A stretch of 64,000 bases of DNA, taken from the NCBI RefSeq assembly GCF_000526515.1, contig NZ_JAGF01000001.1:3162001-3226000 (forward strand), read 5' to 3'. Origin of the DNA: Cellulomonas sp. KRMCY2 (GTDB lineage: Bacteria; Actinomycetota; Actinomycetes; Actinomycetales; Cellulomonadaceae). Every line of letters begins with the position of its first letter. The first letter of the stretch is position 1. A model generated the notes under the pieces. It worked only from the letters and a program-made list of their open reading frames with translations, had not been told where the DNA came from and did no database searches. Of this stretch, positions 14,876-25,675 are shown piece after piece. A program made the position numbers and the translations under genes.

Positions 14876-17800
14876 GTGACGAACGAGCACACCCCGACCG
14901 ACCAGAACAGCCCCGGCGCCGACGAGCGTTCCGCCGAGGCAGCGCCCGCTGCTCGACGGACCCGGGCGCGAAGGGTCGCCACCTCACCGGCGACGACGCC
15001 CACCGCCGCTGTCGAGCCCACCACCGCCGTCGTTGCCCGCGCCGTCACCGAGCCGAGCAGTCCGATCGCTACCTCGTCCGACCCGACCACCGGGCCTGAG
15101 CGGACCGAGCAGACCGATCAGCCCGATCAGCCGCGCAGCCGCAGCCGTCGAGCCACCTCGTCCGGGAAGCGGACACCCCAGGCTGGTCCGACCACCGATG
15201 TGGTCGACGCCGCCCCGGTGGTCGCACCGACCGAACCGGTCGCACCGGTCGCCGCCGAGGCCGCGCCGTCCCGTGCCCGCCGCAGTCGCCGGGCGACGTC
15301 GTCCGGCGCGGCGACCGCCGCGACCGAGCAGTCCGAGGCCCTAGCCGTGGTGACCCCGATGCCTGAGCCCGCTGAGCCTGCCGAGCCGGCCGCCGGCGCG
15401 ACGGGGCGGCCCACCCGCAAGCGGGCCACGCGCTCCGCCGGCAAGGGCACCACGGTGAGCCCGGACAGCGACGCAGCACCGGTCGAGGCAGCAGCGACCG
15501 AGGCAGCGCCGGTCGACGACGCGCCCGCCGACGCAGCACCGGCGCGCACCGGGCGCAGCCGCCGCACGTCGCGTGCCGCAGCGCCCACCGACGGGCTCGA
15601 CGTGATCGCCGAGCTGGGTGGCGAGCGTCCCGCGGCCACCCGGACCGAGGGCGACGCGCCCCGCCTCGCCACGACGGCACTGCTCTTCCAGGCCCCCGAC
15701 CCGGCGAACCGGCCCAAGCGTCGCCGTGCCCAGGCACCGGCCGGGCCCCCGAAGCACATCGACGAGATCACCGGTGAGGAGATTCTCGACGAGGACGAGA
15801 TCGCTGCGCTCGACGCGGCGGCCGCTGTGTCGGCGGAGGCCGACCAGGCCGTCGACGCGGACCTCATGGGCGACGAGACCGACGACGGTGAGGACGAGGG
15901 CGCCCCGCGCCGGCGTCGTCGTCGTGGTGGCCGCGGACGGCGGGGCCGCTCCGGCACCGGCGAGCAGGGCGAGCAGGGCGAGGACGAGGGCGCCGACGAC
16001 GAGGGCGTGGAGGTCGAGGCCCCGGCGCCGAGCAGGCGGTCGCGTCGTGGCGGTGGCTCGCCGGGTCCGGATCGCTCAGCGGTGCCGACGGGCACCGGCG
16101 GTGACGAGGCCGGTGAGCCCGAGGAGGACGAGGAGTCCGACGAGACCGACGAGGGTGGGGAGCCGACCGGTTCCTCGAGCCGTCGCCGCCGTCGCCGTCG
16201 TCGGGGTTCCCGCGGCGACTCGAGCGGTGGGGAGGAGCAGGCCGCACCGGCCGCGAGCACGCGGACCCGCTCGCGCAGCGGACGGACGGCCAGCGACGAG
16301 GTCACGGCGCTCAAGGGGTCGACGCGCCTGGAGGCCAAGCGTCAGCGCCGCCGGGAGGGCCGCGACGCAGGGCGCCGCCGCACGATCGTGACCGAGTCCG
16401 AGTTCCTGGCGCGCCGGGAGTCCGTCGAGCGGTCGATGGTGGTGCGCGAGTCGGGCGGCCGCGTGCAGATCGCTGTCCTGGAGGACGGTGTCCTGGTCGA
16501 GCACTTCGTGTCCCGATCGGCGCAGAACGCGCAGAGCTCGATGGCCGGCAACGTCTACCTCGGCCGGGTGCAGAACGTGCTGCCGAGCATGGAGGCGGCC
16601 TTCGTCGACGTCGGCAAGGGCCGCAACGCCGTGCTGTACGCCGGTGAGGTCAACTGGGACGCCGCCGGGCTCGAGGGGCAGCCGCGCCGGATCGAGCAGG
16701 CGTTGAAGTCCGGCGACTCCGTGCTCGTGCAGGTGACCAAGGACCCGATCGGGCACAAGGGTGCACGACTGACCTCGCAGATCACCCTGGCCGGCCGCTA
16801 CCTCGTGTATGTGCCGGCCGGTGGCATGACCGGGATCTCGCGCAAGCTGCCCGAGAACGAGCGGGCCCGCCTCAAGAAGCTGCTCAAGGAGATCGTGCCG
16901 GACGCCGCGGGTGTCATCGTGCGCACGGCCGCCGAAGGTGCGTCCGAGGACGAGCTGCGCAACGACGTCCAGCGGCTGCAGGACCAGTGGGCGGCGATCG
17001 AGAAGAAGGCCAAGAGCGCGTCCGCGCCGGCCCTGCTGCAGGGCGAGCCCGACCTGGCGATCCGGGTCGTGCGGGACATCTTCAACGACGACTTCAGCTC
17101 GCTCGTGGTCCAGGGCGACGACGCCTGGTCGATGATCTCCGAGTACGTCGGGGCGATGGCTCCCGATCTCGCCGCGAAGGTCAGCCGGTGGACCGGCCAG
17201 GGTGACGTCTTCGGTGCCCACCGGATCGACGAGCAGCTGGCCAAGGGCATGGACCGCAAGGTCTACCTGCCCTCCGGCGGCTCGCTCGTCATCGACCGCA
17301 CGGAGGCGATGACGGTCGTCGACGTCAACACCGGCAAGTTCACCGGCTCCGGCGGAACCCTCGAGGAGACCGTCACGCGGAACAACCTCGAGGCCGCGGA
17401 GGAGATCGTCCGTCAGCTCCGGCTGCGCGACATCGGCGGCATCATCGTCATCGACTTCATCGACATGGTCCTCGAGTCCAACCGCGACCTGGTCCTGCGC
17501 CGTCTGGTGGAGTGCCTCGGCCGCGACCGGACCAAGCACCAGGTGGCGGAGGTCACCTCGCTCGGTCTCGTGCAGATGACGCGCAAGCGGGTCGGCCAGG
17601 GCCTGGTCGAGGCCTTCAGCGAGACCTGCCAGCACTGCAACGGTCGCGGTTTCATCGTGCACTCCGAGCCGATCGAGGCCAAGGGCTTCGAGCAGGAGGC
17701 CGGGCATCTGGCGGCCGACGTCGAGCCGGAGGGTGAGCCCAAGCGCTCGCGGCGCAAGAAGGCGTCGAGCGTCTCGGCCCCGGTGACCGTCCCGGTGCTG

Positions 17801-18109
17801 CCCGAGGCGCGTGAGGCCGTCAAGGCGACCCTCGCGACCATCGCGGCGGCGGCAGCGCACGCGCACGACCACGGGCACGAGGCCGACCACGGGTACGAGA
17901 ACGACCAGGAGAGCACCCCGGTGCCGCTCGGGTCGGACGAGGGCCCGCAGACCGACGTGGTCGTCGTCGAGCAGTCCGCCGGTACGTCACCGGTCGACAT
18001 CCCGCCGGCAGCCGACCATGAGCTGGCCGAGGTCGAGCCGAGCGACGTGAGCGTGGGGGACCATGACGGCAGCCCTGCGGACGAGGGTCGCGACGCGCCG
18101 AGCGACTGA
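14876..18109 (+). CDS. rne: Ribonuclease E/G family protein
   Basis: Endoribonuclease of the RNase E/G family. The first ~480 residues are disordered: Ala/Pro/Arg/Glu-rich with RRRRRRGGRGRR-type patches that probably bind RNA. The S1 domain follows (NVYLGRVQNVLPSMEAAFVD), then the RNase E catalytic core (VYLPSGGSLVIDRTEAMTVV, DVNTGKF, IIVIDFIDM) and the zinc-link cysteines (CQHCNGRG). A second disordered, acidic, His-rich tail ends the 1077 residues. The layout with long N-terminal and shorter C-terminal tails is usual for actinobacterial RNase E. GTG 14876 was chosen for its GGAG 8 nt upstream; ATG 14834 is also in frame. Confidence 0.93.
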   Translation: MTNEHTPTDQNSPGADERSAEAAPAARRTRARRVATSPATTPTAAVEPTTAVVARAVTEPSSPIATSSDPTTGPERTEQTDQPDQPRSRSRRATSSGKRTPQAGPTTDVVDAAPVVAPTEPVAPVAAEAAPSRARRSRRATSSGAATAATEQSEALAVVTPMPEPAEPAEPAAGATGRPTRKRATRSAGKGTTVSPDSDAAPVEAAATEAAPVDDAPADAAPARTGRSRRTSRAAAPTDGLDVIAELGGERPAATRTEGDAPRLATTALLFQAPDPANRPKRRRAQAPAGPPKHIDEITGEEILDEDEIAALDAAAAVSAEADQAVDADLMGDETDDGEDEGAPRRRRRRGGRGRRGRSGTGEQGEQGEDEGADDEGVEVEAPAPSRRSRRGGGSPGPDRSAVPTGTGGDEAGEPEEDEESDETDEGGEPTGSSSRRRRRRRRGSRGDSSGGEEQAAPAASTRTRSRSGRTASDEVTALKGSTRLEAKRQRRREGRDAGRRRTIVTESEFLARRESVERSMVVRESGGRVQIAVLEDGVLVEHFVSRSAQNAQSSMAGNVYLGRVQNVLPSMEAAFVDVGKGRNAVLYAGEVNWDAAGLEGQPRRIEQALKSGDSVLVQVTKDPIGHKGARLTSQITLAGRYLVYVPAGGMTGISRKLPENERARLKKLLKEIVPDAAGVIVRTAAEGASEDELRNDVQRLQDQWAAIEKKAKSASAPALLQGEPDLAIRVVRDIFNDDFSSLVVQGDDAWSMISEYVGAMAPDLAAKVSRWTGQGDVFGAHRIDEQLAKGMDRKVYLPSGGSLVIDRTEAMTVVDVNTGKFTGSGGTLEETVTRNNLEAAEEIVRQLRLRDIGGIIVIDFIDMVLESNRDLVLRRLVECLGRDRTKHQVAEVTSLGLVQMTRKRVGQGLVEAFSETCQHCNGRGFIVHSEPIEAKGFEQEAGHLAADVEPEGEPKRSRRKKASSVSAPVTVPVLPEAREAVKATLATIAAAAAHAHDHGHEADHGYENDQESTPVPLGSDEGPQTDVVVVEQSAGTSPVDIPPAADHELAEVEPSDVSVGDHDGSPADEGRDAPSD

Positions 18110-18142
18110 CGTCGGACGGGCGGTTGCGCCGGGCGTCGTCAT

Positions 18143-18171
18143 TTGACCCTGCCTGGCGCGATCCGTACTCT
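18143..18171 (+). promoter_or_regulatory. Strong promoter for rplU-rpmA
   Basis: TTGACC (18143-18148), a 17-bp spacer and TACTCT (18166-18171) make the best sigma-70 consensus match in the window. It leaves a leader of about 110 nt before rplU, where an L21 leader structure could sit. Confidence 0.75.
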
Positions 18172-18291
18172 AGGACGTCGGCGCGTTTTGGCACGTGCCG
18201 GTTGTGCGTGCCCCGAGACCGAGGTCTGCGAGCGGCGCCTCCACCGTAACGAGCACGCCCCATACGTGTGACTGAAGATCGTCGAGTAGAG

Positions 18292-18612
18292 ATGAGCATC
18301 AACGTGGTGTACGCGATCGTCAAGGCTGGTGGCCGCCAGGAGAAGGTGTCGGTCGGCGACGTCGTCGTCGTGGACCGGCTGTCCGGCAACGCCGGCTCGA
18401 CAGTCCAGCTGCCCGCGCTGCTGCTCGTCGACGGGGAGAAGGTGACCTCGGACGCCGCCACGCTGGCGAAGATCACGGTCACCGCCGAGATCGTCCGGGA
18501 CGAGAAGGGTCCGAAGATCGAGATCCTCAAGTTCAAGAACAAGACCGGCTACCGCAAGCGCATGGGTCACCGCCAGAAGCTGACCCGCCTGAAGGTCACC
18601 GACATCAAGTGA
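18292..18612 (+). CDS. rplU: 50S ribosomal protein L21
   Basis: Large-subunit ribosomal protein. [18 protein letters not shown] at the N-terminus and [14 protein letters not shown] near the C-terminus are signature segments. About 106 residues from ATG 18292; GTG 18307 would give the shorter form common in relatives, so the start is not certain. It is transcribed from the promoter at 18143-18171 and followed by rpmA after 66 nt. Confidence 0.95.
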   Translation: MSINVVYAIVKAGGRQEKVSVGDVVVVDRLSGNAGSTVQLPALLLVDGEKVTSDAATLAKITVTAEIVRDEKGPKIEILKFKNKTGYRKRMGHRQKLTRLKVTDIK

Positions 18613-18678
18613 GTCGTGAGCCTGCGGCTCCGGCTGCAGGATCGTGTCCCCCGAACTGAGAACGAAAGCAGGTCTGTC

Positions 18679-18939
18679 ATGGCACACAAGAAGGGCGCCA
18701 GCGCCTCGCGGAACGGCCGCGACTCGAACGCCCAGCGCCTCGGCGTCAAGCGGTTCGGTGGCCAGGTCGTCAACGCGGGCGAGATCATCGTGCGCCAGCG
18801 GGGCACCCACTTCCACCCCGGCGTCAACGTCGGCCGTGGCCGGGACGACACGCTGTTCGCGCTGGCTGCGGGTGCCGTGCAGTTCGGCATCCGTCGTGGC
18901 CGCAAGGTCATCGACATCGTCGTGACGGCCGACGCCTGA
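18679..18939 (+). CDS. rpmA: 50S ribosomal protein L27
   Basis: 86-residue ribosomal protein. [21 protein letters not shown] is the conserved N-terminus that reaches the peptidyl-transferase centre; no cleavable N-terminal extension of the Firmicutes type is present. A strong hairpin follows at 18951-18985. Confidence 0.97.
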   Translation: MAHKKGASASRNGRDSNAQRLGVKRFGGQVVNAGEIIVRQRGTHFHPGVNVGRGRDDTLFALAAGAVQFGIRRGRKVIDIVVTADA

Positions 18940-18950
18940 CCACACTCTCC

Positions 18951-18985
18951 ACGAAGGGGCGCACCGGTGCGGTGCGCCCCTTCGT
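18951..18985 (+). terminator. Terminator hairpin after rpmA
   Basis: A perfect 15-bp inverted repeat (arms 18951-18965 and 18971-18985) with a 5-nt loop, beginning 12 nt after the rpmA stop. No T-run follows, as is common for actinobacterial hairpins. It separates the ribosomal genes from obgE. Confidence 0.8.
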
Positions 18986-19022
18986 CGTCCTGGCAGTCTG
19001 ACCACCGAGAAAGGAGCACGCC

Positions 19023-20546
19023 GTGGCTACATTCGTCGACCGCGTCGTCCTGCATGCCCACGGTGGGGACGGCGGTAACGGTTGTGCCTCGATCCGCCGG
19101 GAGAAGTTCAAGCCGCTCGCAGGGCCGGACGGTGGCGACGGCGGCAACGGCGGGGACGTCGTGCTCGAGGTGGACCATCAGGTCACGACGCTGCTCGAGT
19201 TCCACCACTCGGCGCACCGGCACGCACCGTCCGGCACCCAAGGCATGGGCGACTACCGGCAGGGCGGCAGCGGTGCGGATCTCGTGCTCAAGGTCCCGGA
19301 CGGCACCGTGGTCAAGACCGCCGAGGGCGAGGTCCTGGCCGACCTCGTCGGCGAGGGGGCGCGCTACGTGATCGCCGCCGGCGGGCGCGGCGGGCTCGGC
19401 AACTTCGCCATCGCCTCGCCGCGGCGCAAGGCACCCGGCTTCGCGCTCCTCGGCGAGCCCGGTGCGACCCGCGACGTCGTGCTGGAGCTCAAGACGATCG
19501 CCGACGTTGCCCTGGTCGGGTACCCGAGCGCGGGCAAGTCGAGCGTCGTCGCCGCGATCTCCGCTGCCCGGCCCAAGATCGCCGACTACCCCTTCACGAC
19601 GTTGGTGCCGAACCTCGGCGTCGTCCAGGCCGGCTCGGCGAGGTACACGGTTGCCGATGTGCCCGGGCTCATCCCCGGTGCGAGCGAGGGCAAGGGCCTC
19701 GGCCTGGAGTTCCTGCGTCACATCGAACGGTGCGCGGTCCTCGTGCACGTGCTCGACTGCGCGACCCTCGAACCCGACCGTGACCCGATCAGCGACCTCG
19801 ACGTGATCGAGGCGGAGCTCGCGGCCTACGCCGGCGACCTGGAGATCCGGGGTGGCGAGCTGCCGCTGACCGAGCGGCCCCGTCTCATCGTGCTCAACAA
19901 GATCGACGTCCCGGAGGCCCGCGACCTCGCCGAGCTCGTGCGCCCCGAGCTCGAGGCCCGTGGTCTGCGGGTCTTCGAGATCTCCGCGGTCAGCCACGAA
20001 GGGCTGCGTCCGCTGACCTTCGCCCTGGCGGAGCTCGTCGCCACGGCGCGCGCCGCCGCGCAGAGCGTCACACCGCTGCGCACCGTCCTGCGGCCCAAGG
20101 CCGTCGACGACGCCGGGTTCACCGTGACCCGCCACGAGAGCGGTGAGCGGGTGTGGTTCCAGGTGCGTGGCTCCAAGCCCGAGCGGTGGGTCCGCCAGAC
20201 CGACTTCACGAACGACGAGGCCGTCGGCTACCTCGCCGACCGCCTCGCACGGCTGGGTGTCGAGGAGCGTCTCTTCGCTGTGGGCGCGACGCCCGGTGCG
20301 GAGGTCGTCATCGGGGGGGTCGACGACGGGGTCGTCTTCGACTGGGAGCCGACGCTCCTGACCGGCTCGGAGCTGCTCGGCGGACCGCGCGGCACCGACC
20401 TTCGGATGGAGGACTCGGCGCGCCCGACCCGCACGGCGAAGCGCGAGGAGTACAAGGGACGCATGGACGCCAAGGCCGAGGCCCGTGCCGAGCTGTGGAC
20501 AGAGCGCGAGGCCGGCCACTGGACCGACCCCGAGAAGGACGCGTGA
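19023..20546 (+). CDS. obgE: GTPase ObgE/CgtA
   Basis: Essential ribosome-associated GTPase that acts in 50S assembly and stress control. The N-terminal Obg fold has glycine-rich stretches ([19 protein letters not shown]). The G domain has GYPSAGKSS (G1), DVPGLIPGA (G3) and NKID (G4). A C-terminal OCT domain ([18 protein letters not shown]) and a charged tail complete 507 residues. GTG 19023 has an AAAGGAG site. It overlaps proB by 4 bp. Confidence 0.96.
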   Translation: MATFVDRVVLHAHGGDGGNGCASIRREKFKPLAGPDGGDGGNGGDVVLEVDHQVTTLLEFHHSAHRHAPSGTQGMGDYRQGGSGADLVLKVPDGTVVKTAEGEVLADLVGEGARYVIAAGGRGGLGNFAIASPRRKAPGFALLGEPGATRDVVLELKTIADVALVGYPSAGKSSVVAAISAARPKIADYPFTTLVPNLGVVQAGSARYTVADVPGLIPGASEGKGLGLEFLRHIERCAVLVHVLDCATLEPDRDPISDLDVIEAELAAYAGDLEIRGGELPLTERPRLIVLNKIDVPEARDLAELVRPELEARGLRVFEISAVSHEGLRPLTFALAELVATARAAAQSVTPLRTVLRPKAVDDAGFTVTRHESGERVWFQVRGSKPERWVRQTDFTNDEAVGYLADRLARLGVEERLFAVGATPGAEVVIGGVDDGVVFDWEPTLLTGSELLGGPRGTDLRMEDSARPTRTAKREEYKGRMDAKAEARAELWTEREAGHWTDPEKDA

Positions 20547-21664
20547 TCTCAGAGCGGTCCGGACTGCCCACTGCCAGTCGCATCGTCGTCAAGGTCGGTT
20601 CGTCGTCCTTGACGGGGGCCGACGGACGGCTCGACGTCGATGCCCTGCGTGCCCTGGTGGCCGTCATCGCGGAGCGTCGCAAGGCCGGCGGACAGGTCGT
20701 GCTGGTCACGTCCGGTGCCATCGCGGCCGGTCTGGCACCCCTGGGTCTGCACAGACGCCCGCGGGACCTTGCGACGGCTCAGGCCACGGCGTCGGTCGGC
20801 CAGGGCATCCTGGTCGCGCGCTACACCGAGGCGTTCGCCGCGCACGGGCTGCGGGTCGGGCAGGTCCTGCTCACCGCTGAGGACACCGTGCGGCGCAGTC
20901 ACTACCGCAACGCGCAGCGGGCGCTCGACCGCCTGCTGAGTCTCGGCGTCGTGCCGATCGTGAACGAGAACGACACCGTCGCGACCGACGAGATCCGGTT
21001 CGGCGACAACGACCGGCTCGCGGCGCTGGTGTCCCACCTGGTCCGGGCCAGCGCGCTCGTCCTGCTGACGGATGTGGACGCGCTCTACGACGGGCCGCCG
21101 TCCCTTCCGGGCTCCCGGCGGATCACGGACGTCGCCGGTCCGGCGGACCTCGACGGCATCGACGTGACCAGCCGGGGCAGCTCGGTGGGCACCGGTGGCA
21201 TGGTGACCAAGCTGGCGTCGGTGGCCATCGCGACCGGGTCCGGCATCCCGGTCGTCCTGACGTCGGCCGCCCTGGCCGCCCAGGCCCTTGCCGGTGACCA
21301 GGTGGGCACCTGGTTCGCGGCCACCGGGCGTCGTCGGTCGACCCGCATGCTGTGGCTCGCGCACGCTGCGAGCACCCGCGGGCGTCTGGTGCTCGACGAC
21401 GGCGCGGTGCGGGCCGTCGTCGACCGGCGGATGTCCCTGCTCCCGGCCGGCATCACCGCCGTGCAGGGCGACTTCGAGGCAGGTGACCCGGTCGAGCTGG
21501 TCTCGACCGCCGGGAAGGTCGTGGCACGAGGGCTGGTGGCCTTCGGCTCGGCCGAGCTCCCCGACCTGCTCGGTCGCTCGACCCACGAGCTCCGCGAGCA
21601 GCTCGGCGCCGGGTACGACCGCGAGATCGTGCACCGCGACGACCTGGTGCTCGTGCGGCGCTGA
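20543..21664 (+). CDS. proB: Glutamate 5-kinase
   Basis: Catalyses the first step of proline synthesis, ATP-dependent phosphorylation of glutamate. The kinase domain has [21 protein letters not shown] and VNENDTVA; a C-terminal PUA domain ([21 protein letters not shown]) is present, giving 373 residues. The GTG start overlaps the obgE stop (GTGA), the common obg-proB coupling. Confidence 0.95.
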   Translation: MISERSGLPTASRIVVKVGSSSLTGADGRLDVDALRALVAVIAERRKAGGQVVLVTSGAIAAGLAPLGLHRRPRDLATAQATASVGQGILVARYTEAFAAHGLRVGQVLLTAEDTVRRSHYRNAQRALDRLLSLGVVPIVNENDTVATDEIRFGDNDRLAALVSHLVRASALVLLTDVDALYDGPPSLPGSRRITDVAGPADLDGIDVTSRGSSVGTGGMVTKLASVAIATGSGIPVVLTSAALAAQALAGDQVGTWFAATGRRRSTRMLWLAHAASTRGRLVLDDGAVRAVVDRRMSLLPAGITAVQGDFEAGDPVELVSTAGKVVARGLVAFGSAELPDLLGRSTHELREQLGAGYDREIVHRDDLVLVRR

Positions 21665-21680
21665 CCCGCGTCCTCGGATC

Positions 21681-21726
21681 GCCCCGCCGCGCCCCGCCGC
21701 GCCCCGCCGGGCCGGGCCGGGCCGGG
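21681..21726 (+). repeat. Short GC tandem repeats between proB and proA
   Basis: Three copies of GCCCCGCCGC-type 10-mers followed by GCCGG units fill most of the 75-bp gap, right up to the proA -10. Confidence 0.7.
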
Positions 21727-21727
21727 T

Positions 21728-21733
21728 TATCCT
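21728..21733 (+). promoter_or_regulatory. -10 hexamer for leaderless proA
   Basis: TATCCT ends 6 nt before the proA ATG and there is no ribosome-binding site, so proA is probably leaderless and has its own promoter despite lying behind proB. Confidence 0.5.
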
Positions 21734-21739
21734 GCGCGC

Positions 21740-23059
21740 ATGACAACGGCCACGACCTCCGCTGATGCCCAGCCGACAGGTGTCGTCGTCCCGCCCGATG
21801 TCCAGGAGGCTGTCCTGGACGTCGCGCGCCGGGCGCGGCTCGCCGCCCGGCAGCTCGCCCGCACGACGCGCGCGGCCAAGGACGCCGCCCTGCTCGCGAT
21901 GGCCGACGCGCTCGTCGCAGCCACGCCCGAGATCGTCGCGGCGAACGCCACCGACCTCGAGCGGGGGCGGACCGACGGGATCTCCGCGGGTCTCCTGGAC
22001 CGCCTGGCGCTGACACCCGAGCGGATCGGGGCGATCGCCGAGGCGCTGCGCGAGCTCGCGGCCCTGCCCGATCCGGTCGGTGAGGTCGTCCGTGGATCGA
22101 CGCTGCCCAACGGGCTGCGGCTGCGTCAGGTACGGGTGCCGATGGGTGTGGTCGGGATGATCTACGAGGCGCGGCCCAACGTGACTGTCGACGCCGCGGG
22201 GCTCGCGCTCAAGAGCGGCAACGCGGCCATCCTGCGCGGTGGCTCCGCCGCGGCGGCGTCGAACACGGTGATCGTCGAGGTCCTGGCCCGGGCGCTCGAG
22301 GCGGTCGGGCTGCCGGCCGATGCCGTGCAGTCGATCGACGCGTACGGACGGGCTGGTGCGGTGGCTCTGATGCACGCGCGCGGACTCGTCGATCTGCTCG
22401 TCCCGCGCGGTGGGGCGGACCTGATCCGCACCGTCGTCCGCGAGGCGACGGTTCCGGTGGTCGAGACGGGTGTCGGCAACTGCCACGTCTATGTCGACGC
22501 AAGTGCCGACCCGGCGATGGCGCTGCCGATCGTGCTGAACTCCAAGACCCAGCGCGTCGGCGTCTGCAACGCGGCCGAGACGCTCCTGGTGCACGTGGCG
22601 GCCGCCGACGCCTTCCTGCCCGACGCCCTCACGGCGCTCGACGCTGCCGGTGTGGTGGTGCACGGCGACGCGCGGACCGCTGCCCTCGCGCCTCCCGGGG
22701 TGGACGTGGTGCCCGCCACCGACGAGGACTGGGCGACGGAGTACCTGTCGCTCGACCTCGCCGTCCGCGTCGTCGACGACCTCCCGGCGGCGCTCGAGCA
22801 CATCCGGACCTGGACCTCGGGGCACACCGAGGCGATCGTGACCAGCGACCTGGCGGCCTCGGAGGCGTTCGTCGCGGGGCTCGACTCCGCCGTCATCATG
22901 GTCAACGCATCGACCCGGTTCACCGACGGCGGCCAGTTCGGTCTGGGCGCCGAGATCGGGATCTCCACCCAGAAGATGCACGCGCGCGGTCCGATGGGTC
23001 TGACCGAGCTCACCACGACGCAGTGGATCGTCAACGGACAGGGCCAGGTGCGCCCCTGA
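21740..23059 (+). CDS. proA: Glutamate-5-semialdehyde dehydrogenase
   Basis: Second step of proline synthesis, NADPH reduction of glutamyl 5-phosphate. The conserved [20 protein letters not shown] segment, the [11 protein letters not shown] motif, and the catalytic cysteine in [16 protein letters not shown] are present. 439 residues. ATG 21740 is set by the -10 hexamer 6 nt upstream. Confidence 0.96.
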   Translation: MTTATTSADAQPTGVVVPPDVQEAVLDVARRARLAARQLARTTRAAKDAALLAMADALVAATPEIVAANATDLERGRTDGISAGLLDRLALTPERIGAIAEALRELAALPDPVGEVVRGSTLPNGLRLRQVRVPMGVVGMIYEARPNVTVDAAGLALKSGNAAILRGGSAAAASNTVIVEVLARALEAVGLPADAVQSIDAYGRAGAVALMHARGLVDLLVPRGGADLIRTVVREATVPVVETGVGNCHVYVDASADPAMALPIVLNSKTQRVGVCNAAETLLVHVAAADAFLPDALTALDAAGVVVHGDARTAALAPPGVDVVPATDEDWATEYLSLDLAVRVVDDLPAALEHIRTWTSGHTEAIVTSDLAASEAFVAGLDSAVIMVNASTRFTDGGQFGLGAEIGISTQKMHARGPMGLTELTTTQWIVNGQGQVRP

Positions 23060-23201
23060 GCGCGTCCGGCCGGCCCGGACAGGAGGCGCAGGTCACCCGT
23101 GTGCGCGTCGTGCATGACACCTCGTCAACCTAGGACGTGCGACACTGGACAGACCGTTGCGCCTGCCCGCGCGCGGTGAGCCGAGAACCCAGGAGGTCGA
23201 C

Positions 23202-23354
23202 GTGCACGCTGCCCTGCTCGCCGCCGAGGAGTCCGCCGAGGCTGTGGCCCATCTCCCCATCCCGCCCGCCGGAATCGGTCTGGTCGCCTTCGGCGCGCTC
23301 ATGGCGCTGCTCGCGGTGACGTACGCCTTCCGCAGCATCGGGACCCGGCACTAG
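23202..23354 (+). CDS. Small single-span membrane protein, 50 aa
   Basis: A short gene starting at GTG 23202 behind a perfect AGGAGG site 5 nt upstream. The product has an acidic/Ala N-terminal half and one hydrophobic segment (about residues 24-42, [19 protein letters not shown]), ending in RSIGTRH. It would be an N-out/C-in single-span protein. It sits between proA and nadD. I recognise no named family or function. Confidence 0.7.
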   Translation: MHAALLAAEESAEAVAHLPIPPAGIGLVAFGALMALLAVTYAFRSIGTRH

Positions 23355-23412
23355 GCACCAGTCGCAGGCCACGGGGACGACCAACCACGTGCGGCACGGA
23401 GGAACGCAGCGG

Positions 23413-24015
23413 ATGACTCAGCAAGGGCCCAGGATCGGAGTGATGGGCGGAACGTTCGACCCCATCCATCACGGTCACCTGGTTGCCGCGAGCGAGGCTG
23501 CCGCGGAGCTGGCCCTCGACGAGGTCGTCTTCGTGCCCACCGGCCGGCCGTCGGGCAAGCAGCACGCGGGTGTCACGGCCGCGGAGCACCGGTACCTGAT
23601 GACAGTCATCGCCACGGCGTCCAACCCGCGATTCACGGTCAGCAGGGTCGACATCGACCGGCCGGGCCTGACGTACACCGTCGACACCCTGCGCGACCTG
23701 CGCGCCGCGCGCCCGGGCGCCGACCTGTTCTTCATCACCGGGGCCGACGCCATCCAGCAGATCTTCACCTGGAAGGACGTCGAGAGCCTGTGGACGATGG
23801 CGCACTTCGTCGCCGTCACACGCCCCGGCCACACCCTGTCGATCGAGGGCATCCCGCCGTCGTCGGTCACCCAGCTCGAGGTCCCCGCGCTGGCGATCTC
23901 CTCGACGGACTGCCGTGCCCGGGCCGAGGCCGGTGAGCCCGTCTGGTACCTCGTACCCGACGGCGTCGTCCAGTACATCACCAAGCACGGTCTGTATCGA
24001 GGTCAGGATGTCTGA
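23413..24015 (+). CDS. nadD: Nicotinate-nucleotide adenylyltransferase
   Basis: Converts nicotinate mononucleotide to deamido-NAD in NAD synthesis. The nucleotidyltransferase motif [12 protein letters not shown] lies at residues 11-22, and the ISSTDCRAR motif near the C-terminus matches the ISST/SxTxxR signature. 200 residues. ATG 23413 follows GGAGGA by 10 nt. It overlaps the next gene by 8 bp. The nadD-x-rsfS-phosphatase order is typical of Actinobacteria. Confidence 0.95.
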   Translation: MTQQGPRIGVMGGTFDPIHHGHLVAASEAAAELALDEVVFVPTGRPSGKQHAGVTAAEHRYLMTVIATASNPRFTVSRVDIDRPGLTYTVDTLRDLRAARPGADLFFITGADAIQQIFTWKDVESLWTMAHFVAVTRPGHTLSIEGIPPSSVTQLEVPALAISSTDCRARAEAGEPVWYLVPDGVVQYITKHGLYRGQDV

Positions 24016-25672
24016 GCAGTCCCCGGAGTGGGGTGAACGCCGACGGCGCCGCGAGGAGGAGCGCCTGCGCGCGCTCGCCGCCCAGGAGGCAGCCGTCCGC
24101 CAGAACGCAGGCCACGGCTCGTCGCCCGCGTCCGGTGGGCGGGCCGTCGAGTCGAGCGCACCGCCGCAGCACCAGCGCTCCCGGCGCGAGCTGCGCGAGC
24201 AGGCTGACGCCGCTGCCGCGAAGGCCGCGCCCCCCGCCGCCGAACCGGCGCGCCAGCTCTCCCGACGCGAGATCCGGGCCGCGGCGACCGGCGAGTCCGT
24301 GCCCGTGGTCAGGGCTCCGCAGTCCCAGCGCCCGGTGGTCAGCACGCCGGCTCGGCCGGCCGAGGAGAGCCGGCGCGCTGCGTCGACCGCAGGTCAGGGC
24401 CACGGCGCGGCCGGTGCTCCGCCGACGCTCTCGCCGCAGGCCCGTGCCGCGGCCATCAGGGCGCAGGCGGCTCGTGCCCAGGCCGAGCGCGAGGAGCAGG
24501 CCCGGGTCAACGCCGAGCGCGCCCAGGCCCAGCGCCAGCAGAGCCAGCGTGCCGAGCAGGAGCGTGCCGAGCAGGAGCGGGTCGAGCAGCTGCGGGTCGA
24601 GGAGCAGCGCCTCGAGCAGGAGCGACACCGGAGCGTCGAGCAGGAACGACTCCGCCTGAAGCGGGCCGAGCACGAACGGGTCCAGCAGCAGCGGGCCGAG
24701 CACGAGCGGACCCAGCAGCGGTTCGAGCAGGAGCGGGCCCGGCTCCAGCGGGCCGAGCAGGAGCAGGCCGAGCTGCGGTTCGAGCAGGAGCGGGCTCAGC
24801 TCCGCCGAGCAGATCAGGAACGGGTCGCGCAGGCGCGGGCCGGGCTCGCCGTGCCGACCGCACGCGACGGTCACGGCCAGGACCTGGCGTCCACCGCCGG
24901 GCAGGGGCGCCCCGGTCAGCCGGGTCAGCCGCAGCCGTCGGTCCGCACCCACCACGCGGTGCGACCCCAGGAGGTCGTCCGGGCGAGCCATGGGGCGGCG
25001 TCCGAGGCTGCGGGTCAGCATGCCGGCACGCGACCCGCCCAGCCGTGGACGCAGGGACCAGGCCCGGACCAGGCCCTCCAGAGTCAGGCCGGCCAGAGCC
25101 AGGCCCACGTCGTTCCGGCGTCGGCGCCCGCCACGACGACCGACGGCCGCAGTGCTCCGGAGCCGACGGCCCTCGCGCCCGCCGGCCGGGTCCCGAGGAT
25201 CGGCGAGACGTTCGGGCGGGTCTCTCTGCGGTCCACGCGCACGCCGGCCCCCGGCGGGCCGCGAGCGGACGGCGCGGCGAGCAGCGAGGCGGTGCCACGG
25301 TGGTCGAGCATCTCGCCGACCACCACGGCCTGGAGCCCCGGGGCGCCGCACGACGGCGCGGGGGCTGCCGAGGTCGACCAGGCCGCGGTGGCCGCCGAGG
25401 TCGACGCGGATGCTCAGGTCGACGCGGATGCTCAGGTCGACGCGGACGCCTCCGCGGCGGATGTCGACCAGGACGACACCGACGCCTGGCAGGACGCTCC
25501 TCGTGCCCACCCGTACACCTGGCTGCACATGATCGTCCTGGTGCTGGTGGCCTTCGTGCTCGGCATGCTGATCTTCATGATCGTGATGAACGACACCGGG
25601 CCCGGGTCGGCGGGCGCCGCGGACGGTCAGGTCGTCGAGCTCTGGGCGCACGACACGACCCGCTCGACCTGA
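24008..25672 (+). CDS. Coiled-coil membrane protein of unknown function
   Basis: 554 residues starting [20 protein letters not shown]. Residues ~150-280 are an extremely regular Glu/Gln/Arg helix of AEQER/EHERxQQ units, expected to be a rod-like coiled coil. A Pro/Gln/Gly-rich disordered middle follows, then an acidic section with a tandem (VDADAQ) repeat, one membrane span at 505-527 ([19 protein letters not shown]) and a short ~27-residue outside tail. It is thus a large cytoplasmic rod anchored by its C-terminus. The start overlaps nadD by 8 bp. In other Actinobacteria this slot often holds a LytR-CpsA-Psr gene; that domain is absent here. Function unknown. Confidence 0.75.
   Translation: MSEQSPEWGERRRRREEERLRALAAQEAAVRQNAGHGSSPASGGRAVESSAPPQHQRSRRELREQADAAAAKAAPPAAEPARQLSRREIRAAATGESVPVVRAPQSQRPVVSTPARPAEESRRAASTAGQGHGAAGAPPTLSPQARAAAIRAQAARAQAEREEQARVNAERAQAQRQQSQRAEQERAEQERVEQLRVEEQRLEQERHRSVEQERLRLKRAEHERVQQQRAEHERTQQRFEQERARLQRAEQEQAELRFEQERAQLRRADQERVAQARAGLAVPTARDGHGQDLASTAGQGRPGQPGQPQPSVRTHHAVRPQEVVRASHGAASEAAGQHAGTRPAQPWTQGPGPDQALQSQAGQSQAHVVPASAPATTTDGRSAPEPTALAPAGRVPRIGETFGRVSLRSTRTPAPGGPRADGAASSEAVPRWSSISPTTTAWSPGAPHDGAGAAEVDQAAVAAEVDADAQVDADAQVDADASAADVDQDDTDAWQDAPRAHPYTWLHMIVLVLVAFVLGMLIFMIVMNDTGPGSAGAADGQVVELWAHDTTRST
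25400..25450 (+). repeat. 18-bp tandem repeat in the coiled-coil membrane protein gene
   Basis: Units starting GTCGACGCGGATGCTCAG at 25400 and 25418, with a diverged third at 25436, encode VDADAQ repeats just before the membrane span. Confidence 0.8.
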
Positions 25673-25675
25673 CCG

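Noticed and set aside
20549-22981. Very long minus-strand open frame (about 800 codons) opposite proB and proA
   Set aside because: It is antisense to two certain genes, has no domain-like sequence and an Arg/His/Asp-rich composition typical of shadow frames in GC-rich DNA.
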